Shown here: piece by piece, positions 60,177 through 64,000 of the stretch
Layout of the letters: every line of letters begins with the position of its first letter
Position numbering within the stretch: position 1 is the stretch's first letter
DNA from: an uncultured Roseburia sp.
Lineage (GTDB): Bacteria; Bacillota; Clostridia; Lachnospirales; Lachnospiraceae
Reading direction: 5' to 3'
DNA: 64,000 nt
Assembly (NCBI GenBank): GCA_947644305.1
Contig: CANRYS010000003.1
Span: forward strand, 1-64,000
Translations under genes and position numbers: made by a program
Notes under the pieces: model-generated
Databases searched by the model: none
Told to the model about the DNA's origin: nothing
The model's input: only the letters and a program-made list of their open reading frames with translations

Positions 60177-63100
60177 ATGTATCATTGCCATATTCATTTT
60201 TATTTTGCAGGTCATCCGTGCAGAGCCTTTGAGATTGTAAAGGAAATGTCCCCGCTTGTACCGTTTACCCATGGGTTCTCAGAAAGTGACAGACCGGAGG
60301 AGAAGCTGACAGCCCAGGCGGATGTGATCCTGGTCAGCTTACAGGGAATGGATGCGAAGGAGACCTTGCAGATGTTGACTTCAGGAAGAAAAGAGGATGC
60401 TGAAATCATTCTGCTTGCGGACAAGGAACAGGTTCAGGTTCTGTCAGACAATCTTTCAGAGATTACGGATATATGGACGCTGCCGCTGTCAGATGAGGAG
60501 ATTCATTTCCGTTTCCTGAGATGGCAGCAGACTTATAAAATGAGTAGGGATTTTTGGGAGACAAGTCATTATCTGGAGGCGACGATCAACAACGTTCCCA
60601 ATTTGATCTGGTATAAGGATAAAGATGGCGTTCACGAGAAGGTAAATGACAGTTTCTGTCAGACGGTAGGCAAGACCAAGAAGCAGGTGGAGGGACGCCG
60701 TCACGCTTATATCTGGGACGTTGAGGAAGATGACCCGGCATGCATTGAATCCGAGCGTGAGGTTATGACGAGGGAGAAAACTTACGTATCTGAAGAGACG
60801 ATCAAAACCGGAGAGGGCATGCGGCAGCTTACCACCTACAAATCACCATTATACAATGTGGATGGCAGTGTAATGGGGACGGTGGGCGTCGCCATCGATG
60901 TGACAAAAGAGCGGGAGTATGAGCAGGAGATCATCCAAAAAAACCAGTCTTTGGAAAAGATTTTCACATCCATCGACTGTGGTGTGATGCTCCATTCAGA
61001 GGATGGAAAGCAGATTCTCAGCGTCAACCGGGCGGCACTCAAGATTCTGGGTTACGATTCCAAAGAGGAGTTGGAGGCAGAGGGGTTTGATATGGTAGCC
61101 GCCTCTGTCGTGGAGGAAGATAGAACAAGGCTTCTGGAATCCATCAGAGAACTGAAAGAAGTGGGAGACAATGTTGCTGTAGAGTATCGTGTGCGACATA
61201 AGAATGGGGAAATTTTACATATTATGGGCAGTATCAAATTATTGGAGGAAGGCGGCAAACATGTTTATCAGCGTTTTCTTCTAGATTGTACAGCTCAGAA
61301 ACTGCAGGAAAAGAAAAAGGAAAAGCGTCAGCAGGAGCTGGTGCAGGCGCTGAGTATCGATTATAATCTTGTCTGCTTCTTTGACCTTGACACTGGAATG
61401 GGATTCCAGGTACAAAATGATGAAAATATATTTGCGGATGCTTTTGATGAGAAACTTACGCTGGAAGAGAACATGACACAGTACATAGAGGATTTTGTGC
61501 ATGAGGACGACAGGGATATGCTGAGGGAGGCTTCTTCCAGAGAACAGCTCATAAAGGAGCTGGAGGGAAAGAAGATGTACTCCGTGAATTACCGGATTAT
61601 GAAAGAGGGTAAGATCAAGTATTTCCAGTTGAAGGTGGTACGTGCAGGATCATGGGAGAAAAACCATGGTGTTGTTCTCGGATTTCACAGTGTGGACGAG
61701 GAGATCCGCAATGAGATGGAGCAGAAAAATCTGCTGGAGGATGCTCTTTTGCAGGCAAATCAGGCAAGCAAGGCAAAGAGTGTATTTCTTTCCCATATGT
61801 CTCATGACATCCGTACTCCGATGAATGCAATTATTGGCTTTACAGCTCTGGCGATCACTCATATCGAACAGAAGGAACAGGTGGAAGAATATCTTAAGAA
61901 GATTATGACATCGGGAAATCATCTGTTGAGCCTGATCAATGATGTTCTGGATATGAGCCGGATCGAAAGCGGTAAGATGCGTCTGGAAGAGAAGCTCTGC
62001 AGCCTGCCGGATATCCTACATGAACTGCGTAACATTCTGCAGTCCGACATCCGCGCCAAACAGTTGGAACTGTACCTGGATGCTGTGGATGTTATAAATG
62101 AAGAGATATACTGTGATAAGCTGCGGTTAAACCAGGTACTTTTGAATCTGCTGAGCAATGCAGTCAAGTATACAACAGCGGGTGGCATCGTCAGTGTGAG
62201 GGTGACAGAAAAGCCGGGAGCGCCAGCCGGTTATGCCAATTATGAGTTTAATATAAAAGATACCGGCATCGGTATGAGTGAGGACTTTGTTTTACATATT
62301 TTTGAGCCATTTGAGAGAGAGAGGACGACGACCATCAGCGGAATCGAGGGAGCCGGTCTGGGAATGGCGATCACGAAAAATATCGTAGATATGATGAACG
62401 GTACGATTGATGTAAAGAGTGAGCAGGGAGTAGGGACTGAATTTACTGTTTCCTTTACATTCCGTCTCAGTTCCGAAACAAAAATCTATCAGGAAATCCC
62501 AGAGCTCAAAAACTGCAGGGCGCTGGTGGTAGACGACGATTTTGATACGTGCGACAACGTATCCTTTATGCTGGGGCAGCTTGGGCTGCGGGCCGAATGG
62601 ACCTTATCAGGGAAAGAAGCAGTGCTGCGCACCCGCCAGGCGTCTATGCGTGGAGACCGCTACAGCGTGTACATCATTGACTGGCTGCTTCCTGATATGA
62701 ACGGTATCGAAGTCACTCGAAGAATTCGGAAGGAGATGGGGGAGGATGTGCCAGTTATTGTGCTGACGGCATATGACTGGTCGGAGATCGAGAGCGAGGC
62801 GAAGGAAGCCGGTGTTACGGCATTTTGCAGTAAACCATTGTTTATGTCGGAGCTCAGCAGTTGCTTGAATTCTGTTATAAATGCAGAAGATATGGAAGAT
62901 AGAGAAGAAGACGACGAGACAGAGGCTCTCCCGACAGGAAGGATACTTCTGGCCGAGGACAACGAGCTGAATCAGGAGATTGCCGTGGCGATATTGGAAG
63001 AGGCTGGAATCTGTGTTGAGGTGGCAGGAAATGGACAGATTGCCGTGGATATGCTGACAAACTCGGAACCAGATTATTATCAGTTGATTCTCATGGATGT

Positions 63101-63311
63101 CAAGATGCCAGTGATGAACGGCTACGAAGCTACGAAAGCGATTCGTAAGTTGGAAAATAAAAAACTGTCATCGATACCAATCTTTGCGATGACCGCCAAT
63201 GCCTTTGAAGAAGACAAAAGAGAGGCTTTAAATTGTGGGATGAACGGCCATTTAGCGAAACCGATCGATGTGGAGAAACTGTTTAATCTGATAAAAAAAG
63301 TATTAAGGTGA
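60177..63311 (+). CDS. Hybrid sensor histidine kinase (PAS domains, HisKA/HATPase, two REC domains)
   Basis: FLSHMSHDIRTPMNAIIGF; KDTGIGMSEDF; GAGLGMAITKNIVDMM; LVVDDDFDT; LLAEDNELNQEIAVAIL...LILMDVKMPVMNGYEA. Confidence 0.95.
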   Translation: MYHCHIHFYFAGHPCRAFEIVKEMSPLVPFTHGFSESDRPEEKLTAQADVILVSLQGMDAKETLQMLTSGRKEDAEIILLADKEQVQVLSDNLSEITDIWTLPLSDEEIHFRFLRWQQTYKMSRDFWETSHYLEATINNVPNLIWYKDKDGVHEKVNDSFCQTVGKTKKQVEGRRHAYIWDVEEDDPACIESEREVMTREKTYVSEETIKTGEGMRQLTTYKSPLYNVDGSVMGTVGVAIDVTKEREYEQEIIQKNQSLEKIFTSIDCGVMLHSEDGKQILSVNRAALKILGYDSKEELEAEGFDMVAASVVEEDRTRLLESIRELKEVGDNVAVEYRVRHKNGEILHIMGSIKLLEEGGKHVYQRFLLDCTAQKLQEKKKEKRQQELVQALSIDYNLVCFFDLDTGMGFQVQNDENIFADAFDEKLTLEENMTQYIEDFVHEDDRDMLREASSREQLIKELEGKKMYSVNYRIMKEGKIKYFQLKVVRAGSWEKNHGVVLGFHSVDEEIRNEMEQKNLLEDALLQANQASKAKSVFLSHMSHDIRTPMNAIIGFTALAITHIEQKEQVEEYLKKIMTSGNHLLSLINDVLDMSRIESGKMRLEEKLCSLPDILHELRNILQSDIRAKQLELYLDAVDVINEEIYCDKLRLNQVLLNLLSNAVKYTTAGGIVSVRVTEKPGAPAGYANYEFNIKDTGIGMSEDFVLHIFEPFERERTTTISGIEGAGLGMAITKNIVDMMNGTIDVKSEQGVGTEFTVSFTFRLSSETKIYQEIPELKNCRALVVDDDFDTCDNVSFMLGQLGLRAEWTLSGKEAVLRTRQASMRGDRYSVYIIDWLLPDMNGIEVTRRIRKEMGEDVPVIVLTAYDWSEIESEAKEAGVTAFCSKPLFMSELSSCLNSVINAEDMEDREEDDETEALPTGRILLAEDNELNQEIAVAILEEAGICVEVAGNGQIAVDMLTNSEPDYYQLILMDVKMPVMNGYEATKAIRKLENKKLSSIPIFAMTANAFEEDKREALNCGMNGHLAKPIDVEKLFNLIKKVLR

Positions 63312-63345
63312 AAGATATCATTTTAATAAAGGAGGAACACTGAAA

Positions 63346-64000
63346 ATGAAGGCAAAGAGACAAAAACGTCTGATTGGTCTTATTTGTGCACTGGTACTGA
63401 TCATTACCGGTGTTTCCGTATACTGGCATCAGGAGATGAGTTATGCGGAGATCAGCCAGATTGCAAACCAAGTCGAGGGGCATGCAGAACCCGTGGGGAT
63501 GATGGAAGATTCCGTGGTTCCACAAGGGGCTACCGGATTTCTTTATCATGAGTTGGGAAATATAAATTCGACGCTTCTTCGTTCTTATCGTGCATATGCC
63601 AGTGGAAAATTGGTGAATCAGTTAAAATCCATGCAGTATACATCGACTGTAGAAGATGAGACCAATGGAATTTCTATGAATATCACGGACTATGTGAAAA
63701 CCGGTAAGAGTGGAAATGTGTTTGGCGCTTCACTGATGATCAATGTAGAAGACTGGTCAACCACGGAAAATAAAAACAATAAAGCCTCTCTTTTCTTTGA
63801 GATCAGGGACGCAGAAGGTACGGTTAAAAAAAGTTATCCCTTGGAGAGCGATGGTCCAGACGAGACCGGTAGCAATCTTACCAACGCGACTTCTTCGCTG
63901 GGCGAGGGCTGGCTTGCTTCTCCGCTGGCAGGAGAAGCTGCCATAGATTTTGAAGAGGAAGATGAGATCTTCCTCTGTACCAATCAGAAAAATAAAGTTC
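63346..64000 (+). CDS. Secreted or membrane-anchored hypothetical protein, truncated by window end
   Basis: ATG after GGAGG RBS; TM/signal segment RLIGLICALVLIITGVSVYW; open to 64000. Confidence 0.65.
   Translation, partial: MKAKRQKRLIGLICALVLIITGVSVYWHQEMSYAEISQIANQVEGHAEPVGMMEDSVVPQGATGFLYHELGNINSTLLRSYRAYASGKLVNQLKSMQYTSTVEDETNGISMNITDYVKTGKSGNVFGASLMINVEDWSTTENKNNKASLFFEIRDAEGTVKKSYPLESDGPDETGSNLTNATSSLGEGWLASPLAGEAAIDFEEEDEIFLCTNQKNKV

Noticed and set aside
1-64000. rRNA or tRNA genes
   Set aside because: No rRNA-like stretch or convincing tRNA cloverleaf seen by eye; a tRNAscan run would be decisive

Overview
The window is a chromosomal segment from a spore-forming, probably motile Lachnospiraceae-like Firmicute (taxonomy inferred from gene content, not tested). 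Left part (0-27 kb), mostly housekeeping: murA, a MoxR/DUF58/transglutaminase cluster, a GerA-type germination protein, an [FeFe]-hydrogenase-like protein fused to a chemotaxis signalling domain, a nuclease-helicase, and a yaaO/kinase/yaaR/holB/ricT/trmN6/rsmI/abrB block with Bacillus-like order. Middle (27.8-51.6 kb), cell-surface and glycan locus: four tandem secreted proteins sharing a nearly constant, extremely Lys-rich Ig-like N-terminus but with variable C-termini, an acyl-CoA ligase, BlaI/M56-LRR, ilvE, luxS, a GH10 xylanase translationally coupled to a soluble CZB chemoreceptor, and a GH59-like galactocerebrosidase homologue next to an AraC regulator. Right part (51.7-64 kb): CIRCE-controlled clpB, then a spore-coat manganese-catalase gene (cotJC) split by a ~5.14 kb element. 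The element carries a large serine recombinase, a small coupled ORF, a Lys-rich surface protein and a second CZB chemoreceptor. Removing it at a shared GCAGA core restores the cotJC reading frame exactly (DMAA|EQKAR), and the predicted circle junction is a 19-bp palindrome. This resembles a skin-like sporulation-gene intervening element and is the most interesting feature. A second break in the cotJC 5' part at ~59,957 suggests another element or a deletion extending beyond the window. All homology calls are from reading the protein sequences; no database search was run.
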